A DNA stretch of 13,275 bases. Source: an uncultured Bacteroides sp. GTDB taxonomy: Bacteria; Bacteroidota; Bacteroidia; Bacteroidales; Bacteroidaceae. Below, piece after piece: positions 1-6,560 of this stretch. The notes under the pieces were generated by a model, which saw only the letters and a program-made list of their open reading frames with translations, was not told the origin of the DNA and did no database searches. Each line of letters starts with the position of its first letter. Positions within the stretch are counted from its first letter, which is position 1. The position numbers were made by a program, and so were the translations under genes. Location: the NCBI GenBank assembly GCA_900557355.1, contig USSR01000121.1, positions 1 through 13,275 of the forward strand, given 5' to 3'.

Positions 1-258
1 GGCTACAATATTTGCTAAAGCATACCATTTGAGCATTTTCTCAATGTTGAGCAATTCTGTGAAGTTGTATTCCGGAGTGTCTGTGACAATTGTCAGCCAT
101 CCGATATTTTCCCATGAAAACATAATACCGATGCCGGTTGCTATAATTCCCCAATATAATTTCGGATAATTGTCTTTAGCACGTATAATAAGGATGATTC
201 CTATAATTAACGCAATCAGATCAAGTGTAAGCTCAATAGATAGATGTGTAATTCCCAT
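1..258 (-). CDS. Membrane protein of unknown function, N-terminal part (cut by window edge)
   Basis: An open frame of 86 codons begins with ATG at 258-256 and runs off the left edge. The first residues are MGITHLSIEL, followed by a strongly hydrophobic stretch at about residues 8-24. A short basic segment (RAKDNYPK) and a second hydrophobic stretch at about residues 34-46 come next, so at least two membrane segments are present. A Bacteroidetes-type promoter lies 54 bp upstream, which supports this start. I do not recognise the family. It lies in the chromosomal flank and is separated from the DUF1622 gene by about 130 bp. The frame is clean and the gene looks intact as far as it is visible. 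Confidence 0.7.
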   Translation of the reverse strand, partial: MGITHLSIELTLDLIALIIGIILIIRAKDNYPKLYWGIIATGIGIMFSWENIGWLTIVTDTPEYNFTELLNIEKMLKWYALANIVA

Positions 259-311
259 TTTTTTTGACGTGTTTCTATTCCTTGCCAGTCAGTGTGTAAA
301 TCTTTCCCGTA

Positions 312-343
312 CAAAGGTAGGTAAAATAGAAATATCAGGCAAT
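312..343 (-). promoter_or_regulatory. Bacteroidetes-type promoter for the left-edge membrane gene
   Basis: On the minus strand the -7 element TACCTTTG (312-319) matches TAnnTTTG exactly. A -33 element ATTG (340-343) stands 20 bp further upstream. The promoter reads leftward toward the ATG at 258. Confidence 0.6.
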
Positions 344-387
344 AAAAAAGATATGGCTTTGGAGAAACTTAGTTGTGCGGCGATATG

Positions 388-741
388 CTATATTTCTTTC
401 GCTGAATCATTTTCGGCCAATTCTTTGATCTCTTTATTCAAAAATACAGAAAGCACAGTTCTTACTACAACCACTCCACCCAGGATTGCCAATTCGTCCA
501 ACGTTGGATCAACCACAGTTTTTAGTATGTCGGAAGCAATTAGAAATTCCAATCCAAGCAAAAGGTAAGTGCCAAAATCCGCCCTCAACTGCCGTATATT
601 GTTAACCGTATATGTTCCGTTGAATCGTTTTATTTCATTGCGTAAAAAGGCGATGAAGCAGACTAATACTCCGTAAGTGACAATTAGCAGACTAATAACA
701 CTGATAATAGTGGCAAGTGTATTTAAGAATGTGAGTAGCAT
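388..741 (-). CDS. DUF1622 family membrane protein
   Basis: The 117-aa protein has a first membrane segment at about residues 5-33. A short basic loop (FLRNEIKRF) follows, then the conserved core RADFGTYLLLGLEFLIASD with the KTVVDPT motif, and a last hydrophobic segment ending in RTVLSVFLNKEI. This order (RxxFG, GLEFLIAxDI, KTVxxPT, RTVLSxFLxxEI) is typical of DUF1622, a small integral membrane family with no established biochemical role. Length is normal for the family and the ATG at 741 is the natural start. It is a single gene in the chromosomal flank, reading the same way as the neighbouring GGGtGRT remnant. Confidence 0.85.
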   Translation of the reverse strand: MLLTFLNTLATIISVISLLIVTYGVLVCFIAFLRNEIKRFNGTYTVNNIRQLRADFGTYLLLGLEFLIASDILKTVVDPTLDELAILGGVVVVRTVLSVFLNKEIKELAENDSAKEI

Positions 742-1022
742 TGTTGTATAATGTTTTAGTATCTGTTATGTAAACAGGCGAAGTCATACAAAAGTTCTCG
801 AATTAGCTACATTATTTGCTCTTACAGGTTTATATTTGTATATTCAAGTTAAAAGCTACCTATTTGTCCAGTTTAAATAGTGTCTGGAGGGTATTCAAAG
901 TGGGTTGAAAGTGGATGTAAATCAAACACTGATTGGTACAAAGGAGAAAGAAAAGATGATATGGTTTATATGAAGTAATACATTTCTGAATAAATTTATC
1001 CATATCAAATTATTACAAATAA
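742..1022. other. Non-coding chromosomal stretch
   Basis: I see no gene of credible length here. On the minus strand AACTTTTG (789-796) is one mismatch from the -7 consensus and could serve the DUF1622 gene. A short plus-strand run at about 925-980, ending MVYMK and a stop, reads like protein, but a stop codon lies directly upstream and no start is available. It may be a gene relic. Confidence 0.4.
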
Positions 1023-1061
1023 AAAGAACTCCTGTAATCGTTAAGATTACAGGAATTCTTT
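1023..1061 (-). terminator. Rho-independent terminator after the GGGtGRT gene
   Basis: A hairpin with arms TCCTGTAATC and GATTACAGGA and a 5-nt loop is extended by AAAGAA and TTCTTT across one mismatch. It begins 22 bp beyond the stop codon of the GGGtGRT remnant. The flanking A and T runs make it usable from both sides. Confidence 0.8.
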
Positions 1062-1082
1062 ATCTATATAAAGTAACCTGAA

Positions 1083-1287
1083 TTACTTACCTAAAGCCTG
1101 AGCAACATCAACCGCACAAGCTACTGTACAACCTACCATCGGGTTGTTACCAATTCCCAGGAATCCCATCATTTCTACGTGAGCAGGAACTGATGAAGAA
1201 CCAGCGAACTGAGCGTCTGAGTGCATACGACCCATTGTATCTGTCATACCATAAGAAGCAGCGACACAGCATCCCTGTAAACCAATC
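1083..1287 (-). pseudogene. 3' remnant of a GGGtGRT-family protein gene, split by element insertion
   Basis: Reading leftward from the junction, the frame encodes about 68 residues and stops at 1085-1083. The hallmark segment YGMTDTMGRMHSDAQFAG is followed by SSSVPAHVEMMG and GNNPMVG near the C-terminus, which is the conserved end of GGGtGRT proteins. Full proteins of this family are about 330 residues, so only the last fifth is here. No start codon is usable: going upstream, the frame hits a stop inside the dyad at about 1313. Identity with the family is clear from about 1083 to 1256. The residues just upstream (LLLIGLQGCC) may be host or element sequence. The 5' part of the gene should lie beyond the right end of the element. 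The family's function is unknown. Confidence 0.82.
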
Positions 1288-1316
1288 AGAAGTAATCGTA
1301 AGCGATTGCTTTACAG
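1275..1316. other. Probable attachment-site junction (left end of the integrated element)
   Basis: Arms CTGTAAACCAATC (1275-1287) and GATTGCTTTACAG (1304-1316) are inverted repeats with 12 of 13 positions matching, separated by 16 bp. This layout fits the core site of a tyrosine recombinase. The host GGGtGRT reading frame ends here and AT-rich element sequence begins. The exact crossover cannot be set without the other end or an empty site. Confidence 0.6.
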
Positions 1317-1429
1317 TATAATATAAAATGTTTTAAAGAACGCTCCAGATTGCATCTCTCTGTGTTTTGAATAGGTGGTCGTGAATAAGTCACAAAAGAC
1401 TGTTTTAGTACCCCTTTATCCTTCATGTA

Positions 1430-1437
1430 CAAAGGTA
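1430..1437 (-). promoter_or_regulatory. Isolated -7-like box pointing out of the element
   Basis: TACCTTTG on the minus strand is an exact -7 match and would read leftward across the junction into the GGGtGRT remnant. No TTTG-like -33 element is found at the right distance, so promoter activity is doubtful. Confidence 0.25.
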
Positions 1438-1494
1438 ATGAATTTATTTTTCTTAGCCTTATATGTGTGCTAATAAGTGAGAGATTATGTAGGA

Positions 1495-2094
1495 TTATGA
1501 CCTTAACTTCTCAAATGCTTCTGCAAAGAATTGATTGAACCAACTATAGGAACGTTTTGTAACTTCATGCTTTGCAGACTTCTTAATATAGATAGCAACA
1601 ACTTCTCCAAAGTTTGTATTTCCATCTATGAAAGTGATATTATCAAATAGATGTAGATTTTGCTGCATTCGCTTTATTCCTTCATAGAAATTGTATTCTA
1701 TTATTTCGTCTGCAACATCATGCCCTCCAAACATCTTCCTCTGCATTACTCTGTAAGTACTGTCATCCAGTGAAGCTAATCCAAAGTAAAAGAGTGTAAT
1801 CTTATATCCTGCTTCCTTGAATTCATTAATCATATTAAGAATAAGGTCATTGGAGAAGTTGGTTTCAAATGCGAAGTCTTTCTGTAGTGTGATTGCATTA
1901 TCTTTCTGTTTCTGCAATTCACCTGCTACTGTTCCACCTATCCAACGTTCTTCCCACTCTGGATGTTCTTTGCGTAGATTAAGCGCAAGTAAATCACCAT
2001 CGAAAGAATCGCAATGAATATAATAGGAGCATAATCTACTTTTACCTGCTCCATTTGGACCTGCTATGACTGTGAATTCTGGACGTGCTTCCAT
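1495..2094 (-). CDS. Zeta-type toxin / P-loop kinase-like protein
   Basis: The 199-aa protein opens with the Walker A motif GPNGAGKS at residues 12-19. The zeta-family signature ETNFS follows at 77-81, then YRVMQRKMFGGHDVADE at 114-130. Zeta toxins are kinases; the characterised ones phosphorylate UDP-N-acetylglucosamine and so block cell-wall synthesis. In classical zeta proteins the GGHxVP segment is followed by an arginine pair. Here the equivalent stretch reads EIIEYNF with no arginine, so nucleotide handling may differ. The gene starts 3 bp after the stop of its small upstream neighbour, so the two are co-transcribed and probably form a toxin-antitoxin pair. It is the last element gene before the left junction, a suitable place for a stabilising module. 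Catalytic activity is inferred from motifs only. Confidence 0.8.
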   Translation of the reverse strand: MEARPEFTVIAGPNGAGKSRLCSYYIHCDSFDGDLLALNLRKEHPEWEERWIGGTVAGELQKQKDNAITLQKDFAFETNFSNDLILNMINEFKEAGYKITLFYFGLASLDDSTYRVMQRKMFGGHDVADEIIEYNFYEGIKRMQQNLHLFDNITFIDGNTNFGEVVAIYIKKSAKHEVTKRSYSWFNQFFAEAFEKLRS

Positions 2095-2097
2095 GCT

Positions 2098-2379
2098 CTA
2101 CCTGTTTAGTAAGTAAGCATATTTACCTTGTCCTTTGTCTGCAACACGTGACAAAACTTTGTAGCTTCTTTCTTTACGATTGAACTCTACCAAGTCTTCG
2201 CCTCCATCTGGATTAGCTAAATGGATATTCCCTTTGTTGTCTCTATAAGGTATAGCAATCCCTTTACTCCATCCTTCTAAGTAAATGCGTTCTACTTCCT
2301 TGCTTACTTCTTCATTTACCTGTTTGATGGTCTTACCATTAGATAGTTTGATATTCTCTATTTCAGCGTATTCACACAT
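2098..2379 (-). CDS. Small partner of the zeta-type protein, probable antitoxin
   Basis: This is a 93-aa protein with a helical N-terminal half (NGKTIKQVNEEVSKEVERIY) and a C-terminal half rich in charged and polar residues. I recognise no named domain. Its role is inferred from position: it lies directly upstream of the zeta-type gene, with 3 bp between stop and start and a shared promoter, as antitoxins of such pairs usually do. The ATG at 2379 sits at a sensible distance below a matching promoter. It contains no obvious DNA-binding motif, so autoregulation cannot be claimed. It could also be an accessory protein rather than an antitoxin. Confidence 0.65.
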   Translation of the reverse strand: MCEYAEIENIKLSNGKTIKQVNEEVSKEVERIYLEGWSKGIAIPYRDNKGNIHLANPDGGEDLVEFNRKERSYKVLSRVADKGQGKYAYLLNR

Positions 2380-2432
2380 AAGCTATTGTACATTTAGTTA
2401 GATTATTCAATAAGAGTTTATTATGCGTAATG

Positions 2433-2464
2433 CAAATGTAGCTAATTTCTAAGTATAGAACAAT
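2433..2464 (-). promoter_or_regulatory. Promoter of the zeta toxin-antitoxin pair
   Basis: The -7 element TACATTTG (2433-2440, minus strand) matches TAnnTTTG. ATTG at 2461-2464 is a 20-bp-spaced -33 element. Transcription would begin near 2426, leaving about 45 nt before the ATG at 2379. Confidence 0.6.
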
Positions 2465-2484
2465 ATCGCAATAGATAAGTTGCT

Positions 2485-2790
2485 TTAAATAGCATGGTAG
2501 ATTAATGTTTTAGTAGAATCTACATTCTTCTTTAGGTATTGATTCTTAATCGTCTGTTCCTCCAGTAAGTCAATTTCTCTACCTAATATATCTTCTAAGG
2601 AGTACTTAAAATCAAAATAGTTATCGAAGTAGTCGTTCACTTCTGCTTTATCGAAATCAACAACTAAATCAATGTCACTTTTGTCACTAAAGTGATTAGT
2701 GAGGATAGAACCAAAGACAAACAACTTATGTACCTTATGCTTTTTGCATAGGTCTATAATCTTCTGGATGTTGTTCTCTATTAGTTTCAT
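2485..2790 (-). CDS. MNT-type minimal nucleotidyltransferase, without a HEPN partner
   Basis: The 101-aa protein has the nucleotidyltransferase signature G27-S28, then D39 and D41 in SDIDLVVDF, and a third acidic residue D74 in REIDLLEE. This is the minimal pol-beta-like fold of the MNT group. In characterised type VII toxin-antitoxin pairs, MNT proteins add AMP to a HEPN ribonuclease partner. No HEPN-like gene is next to it: the zeta antitoxin lies downstream at about 105 bp and an unrelated gene upstream. It is therefore either a solo enzyme, the survivor of a decayed pair, or a protein acting on another partner. No convincing promoter is visible in the 118 bp upstream. Confidence 0.8.
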   Translation of the reverse strand: MKLIENNIQKIIDLCKKHKVHKLFVFGSILTNHFSDKSDIDLVVDFDKAEVNDYFDNYFDFKYSLEDILGREIDLLEEQTIKNQYLKKNVDSTKTLIYHAI

Positions 2791-2855
2791 GTTTTCTACA
2801 TGTTGTCATTGTAGATGTAACTAATTGATTTATATTGAATGTCTTTAGTTAATAA

Positions 2856-2897
2856 AGTACAAGCGCCTTGATAGGATTTATCCACAAGGCTTGTACT
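2856..2897 (-). terminator. Hairpin terminator after the 168-codon ORF
   Basis: Arms AGTACAAGCGCCTTG and CAAGGCTTGTACT pair with a small bulge around a 14-nt loop. The hairpin lies just downstream of the stop at 2908. It has no long T run, so its strength is uncertain. Confidence 0.55.
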
Positions 2898-2907
2898 ATA
2901 GGATTAC

Positions 2908-3354
2908 TTATTTACATTCAGAGCCTATCTTATTCCAGATAATAGAATAGAATTTGGATTCTTCACCTTTGTACTCACCTGTTACTAATTCGCACTTCTT
3001 TACGTGGATTAAGTCTTTTACTTCTATTGGATAATCTTGAAATGTGGGTGATTGTATTGTGTTATAATATGAATTCTGTTTATAAAATCTACTTCTGTCG
3101 ATTCTTTGGCTAATACCATTTGCTAAATCTCCTGTTTCGCTGTAAATTGCATTTATAAGAGTAGCGTTTGTGCCAAAGGGTTTTATACTTATAATATAAT
3201 AATAACCTGCTTGTATAGCATCAAAAGGTACTGCTGGCTTTGCTAAAGCCTTTTCACGTTCTTTTTGGAGTTCTCTCTTCTCTGATTCAGTTAGCTTATC
3301 ATATCTTTGCTTTTCTTCTCTTTGTTCTTTCTCTATAAGTTCAGCGTATGTCAT
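2908..3354 (-). CDS. Unrecognised protein with a charged N-terminal helix
   Basis: I do not recognise the family. From the ATG at 3354 the protein is 148 aa. Residues 1-38 (MTYAELIEKEQREEKQRYDK onward) are very rich in E, K and R and probably form one long helix or coiled coil. A mixed, likely beta-rich domain follows, with YYYIISIKPFG and a C-terminal FYSIIWNKIGSECK. An upstream ATG at 3414 keeps the frame open, but an exact -7 promoter element sits at 3384-3391 inside that extension. The start at 3354 is therefore preferred. No signal peptide or membrane segment is seen. The gene stands alone between a hairpin terminator and an upstream membrane gene. Confidence 0.6.
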   Translation of the reverse strand: MTYAELIEKEQREEKQRYDKLTESEKRELQKEREKALAKPAVPFDAIQAGYYYIISIKPFGTNATLINAIYSETGDLANGISQRIDRSRFYKQNSYYNTIQSPTFQDYPIEVKDLIHVKKCELVTGEYKGEESKFYSIIWNKIGSECK

Positions 3355-3383
3355 GATTTCATTGTTTAAAAAGTTATTATAAG

Positions 3384-3391
3384 CAAAGGTA
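3384..3391 (-). promoter_or_regulatory. -7 promoter element deciding the start of the downstream gene
   Basis: TACCTTTG on the minus strand lies 30 bp before the ATG at 3354. No good TTTG-like -33 element is visible. It argues against the in-frame ATG at 3414. Confidence 0.45.
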
Positions 3392-3481
3392 AGCAATATT
3401 CTATTACATTGCATGCTGAGAAGACACTTTTTTAATAGTAAAATGTTAATCTCGACTATATTGAGAGGGTAAATGTGAATA

Positions 3482-3952
3482 CTATACTAATGGTAGTATG
3501 AATTTGAATATTCCACAAACGAATCCCCATATTCCTGTTAAAGCTACACAAGCTAAGGTTATTCCAAATGCTACAATCCCTATTACTAATATTATCATCA
3601 GAATATTAAACCATGTACTCTTAGATAGTTGTTCTGCGTTTCTCTCCATATAATAGCGTTCTGGTATAAGAGGTTGCACCTTGCCTAATAATATATCGTT
3701 CAATGCATCTTTCTTAGCCTGTGACATCTTATCAACTATCCTTTGTGCTTCATCTAAGGTCATATCGCTAATATCTGTCTTTCTTAACAAATCCTTTAGG
3801 TGGTGGATATTCGCATTATCTAAATCTTGGTTACATAGTATGGTCTTGATTGCCTTACATTGCTTCATGCTAAAACAGATATTCATAATAATAGAATTTG
3901 AATTTTGTATTGGTAATCTGGTTGTAGAAGTATCTGAATACAGTCCTATCAT
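3482..3952 (-). CDS. Tail-anchored-like membrane protein of unknown function
   Basis: The 156-aa protein has a soluble N-terminal part of about 110 residues. It contains KDLLRKTDISDMTLDEAQRI, followed by KKDALNDILLGKVQPLIPER. The last 45 residues are almost wholly hydrophobic, with one or two membrane segments between about 115 and 155, so the soluble part would face the cytoplasm or periplasm from a C-terminal anchor. A second ATG 22 codons in (3886) is an alternative start. I do not recognise a family. The gene follows the lipoprotein operon terminator and has its own upstream region with a small dyad at 4028-4043. Confidence 0.6.
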   Translation of the reverse strand: MIGLYSDTSTTRLPIQNSNSIIMNICFSMKQCKAIKTILCNQDLDNANIHHLKDLLRKTDISDMTLDEAQRIVDKMSQAKKDALNDILLGKVQPLIPERYYMERNAEQLSKSTWFNILMIILVIGIVAFGITLACVALTGIWGFVCGIFKFILPLV

Positions 3953-4027
3953 ACTTTTGTCGCGAAAATGTTATTTCAACTGATAATTGCTATCATGTGA
4001 GTTGAGGTCTTGGATGAAAGTCTCCCA

Positions 4028-4043
4028 TACTCTTATAAGGGTA
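4028..4043. promoter_or_regulatory. Small dyad, possible operator
   Basis: A palindromic core CTTATAAG (4032-4039) is extended by TAC and GTA across one G-T position. It lies about 80 bp upstream of the membrane gene starting at 3952. A role as operator is only a suggestion. Confidence 0.25.
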
Positions 4044-4097
4044 CTATGTTTTAAATGTATCTGTTGGGTAGTAATCTCTGATTAGCTAAGGTTACAA

Positions 4098-4140
4098 GAA
4101 AAAAACAGCAAATGAGTTAATTCTCAAATGCTGTTCTTCT
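4098..4140 (-). terminator. Terminator of the lipoprotein operon
   Basis: Arms ACAGCAAATGAG and CTCAAATGCTGT form a stem with a two-base mismatch and a 6-nt loop. A run of A residues on the plus strand gives a T run on the transcribed side. It lies 19 bp after the stop at 4159. Confidence 0.75.
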
Positions 4141-4158
4141 TAGTTATTGATGAATGAG

Positions 4159-5388
4159 TTATCTTCTTTTCATTTCGTAGTTTTCTTCTGAAACCTTATC
4201 AGTTGCAGTAATATGTAATTCTGTACTGGTTAATTTAGTAATAGTTACGTCTTTCCCTTCTAACCAATCAGAGTTTCTAAGCACAAGTTTGTCACCATTA
4301 ATAGAGCTTGCAAAATAGTAGGTTTTGTAGCCATCGTTGTACCCACCATTACCATCTACATCTTCAAAGAATATATATTCACCTTTTACATCTTCTTCCC
4401 AATCCTCTTTAACTCCTTTGTCGTTATACTCCCAACCATAGCATTTTGTCATATCCCATGTGCCTTTAAGATTGGCTAAAGTAATTGGCTGCTCGTCCCC
4501 AATAAGTACACCTGTTTCAATATTAATTGCAAAGGTGTAATTCTTCTTTGTGCCATCATAGTGAATAATATCAGCTTTGTATTTCCATATTTTAGTTGAA
4601 TTGTCTATAATGCTGACTGTCACTTTAGCATTAGCTGGTTCATTACTTAGCTCTATTACCTCTACTCTCCACGTATTCTCGCCCAATTCATGATTTCGCT
4701 TAGCAATATAGAAGGCTTTAATGTCTTTGTATGCACAAATATCCTCTCTATATGAAATCTGATTTGCAAGATATAGCCCTTCATTGTAACTAAAGCCCTT
4801 CTTAGCAACAAAAATTGTATCTCCTGCCATTGTATAACAGCATTTTCCAATTGCTATAGACTCTTTATACCATCCATAAATATAGTCGTTAAGCCCTTTT
4901 AATTCTTTAACGCTTGTGGGTGTTTTAAATATATGTAAGTTCTCCCTATAATCATCACCATATAGTTGAACAAGTGCTACAAAACTATTAGCCTTTGAAT
5001 AGGTTTGGCATAAAGCTATGCCAGAGATTGTAACATCTTTGTACTCTCCATATCCCAAATTTACTCTTCGTGTCCTATTAAATTCTTTAGTGTCAGTCCA
5101 TTCAGCCAACTTCTGTTTAGATTCTCTATCAAATGAAGCTATCCATAGATGGTTCTTCCTTAATCCTGCAAAGTTAGCTTGTCCCCATCTGTAGTAGCTT
5201 GTATTATCATCAATTCCACTACAAGAACGCATCTCAATATCTTTATAATCTGTTATACCATATTGGGAGAATGTCTCGTCTACTCCTCCAATTGAGTATG
5301 TTTCCTTGTCTAAATCTTTCTCACAAGAATAAAATCCTGTACATAATGTAACCAGTAATAAGGTCACTAATAATCTTGATGTTTTCAT
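4159..5388 (-). CDS. Surface-type lipoprotein with a C-terminal lipocalin-like domain
   Basis: The 409-aa protein begins with a lipoprotein signal peptide: K2, R5, a hydrophobic core, and Cys22 in FYSC as the lipidation site. The residues after the cysteine (EKDLDKE) are acidic, like the signals that send Bacteroides lipoproteins to the cell surface. Residues 304-409 start with LKGTW and end with strands containing NGDKLVL and ITKLTSTELHI, a pattern typical of the lipocalin-like domains common in Bacteroides lipoproteins. The middle part (about 30-300) has many aromatic residues and I do not recognise it. The gene is the last of a four-gene operon, 21 bp after its upstream neighbour, and is followed by a terminator. 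A ligand or partner cannot be deduced. Confidence 0.75.
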   Translation of the reverse strand: MKTSRLLVTLLLVTLCTGFYSCEKDLDKETYSIGGVDETFSQYGITDYKDIEMRSCSGIDDNTSYYRWGQANFAGLRKNHLWIASFDRESKQKLAEWTDTKEFNRTRRVNLGYGEYKDVTISGIALCQTYSKANSFVALVQLYGDDYRENLHIFKTPTSVKELKGLNDYIYGWYKESIAIGKCCYTMAGDTIFVAKKGFSYNEGLYLANQISYREDICAYKDIKAFYIAKRNHELGENTWRVEVIELSNEPANAKVTVSIIDNSTKIWKYKADIIHYDGTKKNYTFAINIETGVLIGDEQPITLANLKGTWDMTKCYGWEYNDKGVKEDWEEDVKGEYIFFEDVDGNGGYNDGYKTYYFASSINGDKLVLRNSDWLEGKDVTITKLTSTELHITATDKVSEENYEMKRR

Positions 5389-5409
5389 GCGAATTAATAA
5401 TTATAGTTG

Positions 5410-5757
5410 TCAATAATGGCTATTTAAGCACTCTTTGATATTGTTGGTAAGGCGAGTATATATCTGCTCAAAACCAGACTTCCATTCATACAATGGTATC
5501 TTTTGTGAATACCAAGTTTCCACATACTCTGTTTCTATTGCAAATGATTTGTATTCTGCTATCTTGTCAAGCTCCAAGTGCATTCTTCCATAAGCCAAAT
5601 AGCACATTTCTAACAAGGGTTTAATTTTTGCTGCTTTGTAATACTGGTCTGCATTCAAGTCGCAAATATCACCTACTTGTGTCATGTATGAATTTATATC
5701 TGATACTTCTTTCATGACCTTATTAATCACTTCTTTATCTTCTTTTGAGTATTCCAT
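5410..5757 (-). CDS. Unrecognised small protein in the lipoprotein operon
   Basis: The 115-aa protein has no signal peptide and no membrane segment. It appears mainly helical, with an N-terminal stretch EDKEVINKVMKEVSDINSYM, a central LEMCYLAYGRMHLELDKIAEYK, and an aromatic patch VETWYSQKIPLYEWKSGFE. No known motif is seen. It lies 21 bp upstream of the lipoprotein gene and 23 bp downstream of the 136-aa gene, which indicates one transcript. It is presumably cytoplasmic and works with its operon partners. Confidence 0.65.
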   Translation of the reverse strand: MEYSKEDKEVINKVMKEVSDINSYMTQVGDICDLNADQYYKAAKIKPLLEMCYLAYGRMHLELDKIAEYKSFAIETEYVETWYSQKIPLYEWKSGFEQIYTRLTNNIKECLNSHY

Positions 5758-5780
5758 ATTATCTAAGTTTTATTAGTGTA

Positions 5781-6191
5781 TTATTTTAATGTAACATCAA
5801 TATGATTGTCTATGTAATCATTTAGCATACCTGTAATAACAAAGTCTTTGACTTCATTTCTAATATGCAGAGCAAGAGTGTTAAGAATATCCTTGCAATA
5901 ACTGTTTTGTCTGGAACTTGATAACGCATTTCTAAGCATTCTTAATATGTTATCATTATTGGTTGATAAGTTAGTTACTCTTTCAGTAGCTTCACTAACA
6001 TTACTATCTGTGAATTTAATCTCTTCTTTTACCTTTTGCAAATAAGTAAAGACATACGAACTGGATTTACAACCATGTGGTATTGTAAACTTCTGAATCA
6101 TAAAGTTCATTTGCGCTATTAATAGCACTTTAGCATCAAGGCTCAAATTGGGAGCAAAGAACCATGGAGTTCCTGTTTCTTTAATTGGCAT
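5781..6191 (-). CDS. Unrecognised 136-aa protein in the lipoprotein operon
   Basis: The protein starts MPIKETGTPWFFAPNLSLDA and looks soluble and largely helical, with no signal peptide or membrane segment. Its C-terminal half contains LRNALSSSRQNSYCKDILNT and ends in a charged region. No motif of a known family is visible. It is the second gene of the operon, 32 bp after the small membrane protein and 23 bp before the 115-aa gene. Its start is the only ATG near the preceding stop, so it is well supported. Confidence 0.62.
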   Translation of the reverse strand: MPIKETGTPWFFAPNLSLDAKVLLIAQMNFMIQKFTIPHGCKSSSYVFTYLQKVKEEIKFTDSNVSEATERVTNLSTNNDNILRMLRNALSSSRQNSYCKDILNTLALHIRNEVKDFVITGMLNDYIDNHIDVTLK

Positions 6192-6223
6192 AACATTTGA
6201 ATTTAGAGGTGATTAATAAGAAA

Positions 6224-6367
6224 TCAACTAATACATTTGACTAAGCAAATGATAAGGATTATAATGATTATCCATGTGACGATATTACCCTTCACATTTC
6301 CATATTTGGCAGATTTGAAGCCATAGATAACTAATAAGGCAATGATAATACTAACAAACCATTCCAT
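6224..6367 (-). CDS. Small two-segment membrane protein, first gene of the lipoprotein operon
   Basis: From the ATG at 6367 the protein has 47 residues: MEWFVSIIIALLVIYGF as the first membrane segment, a short basic loop KSAKYGNVKGN, and a second hydrophobic segment ending VKCIS. An in-frame ATG at 6445 would give 73 aa. However, that extension runs through the arm of a hairpin and the T run of a predicted terminator (6413-6429), so translation from 6367 is preferred. It is separated by 32 bp from the 136-aa gene. A short inverted repeat (GTTTACC at 6383-6389, GGTAAAC at 6400-6406) lies just upstream and may shape the ribosome-binding region. No family is recognised. Confidence 0.5.
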   Translation of the reverse strand: MEWFVSIIIALLVIYGFKSAKYGNVKGNIVTWIIIIILIICLVKCIS

Positions 6368-6412
6368 AAGTCTATAAATTGTGTTTACCTGTCCCCTTTG
6401 GTAAACGAACAT

Positions 6413-6500
6413 AAAAAAGGCATGGGAACTAATTGCATATCTCATTCATCAGGTTCTTGCAAAACCTACCATACAAGATATAACAACAGTTGCCCATGCC
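6413..6500 (-). terminator. Segment 3:4 hairpin, predicted conditional terminator in the operon leader
   Basis: On the minus strand GGCATGGGCAAC (6500-6489) pairs with GTTCCCATGCC (6429-6419), giving eleven pairs and one bulged C. TTTTTT (6418-6413) follows directly. The loop holds two further stems: ATATCT with AGATAT, and AGGTT with AACCT. Segment 3 can instead pair with segment 2, which would prevent this terminator. Confidence 0.65.
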
Positions 6501-6560
6501 TAAACGATATATAGACTATTTTGTTAGAATAGGTATATAACATAAGCATGGGCGTTGTTG

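Noticed and set aside
170..568. Plus-strand open frame of 132 codons
   Set aside because: It overlaps the DUF1622 gene antisense and the membrane gene start. The opposite-strand proteins have clear family or membrane features and a promoter, so this is a shadow.
1817..2017. Plus-strand frame opposite the zeta-type gene
   Set aside because: It lies antisense to a protein with Walker A, ETNFS and GGHDV motifs; it has no signals of its own.
6368..6445. N-terminal extension of the small membrane protein from ATG 6445
   Set aside because: The extension coincides with the segment 4 arm and T run of the predicted terminator and with a hairpin arm. ATG 6367 begins directly at the membrane segment.
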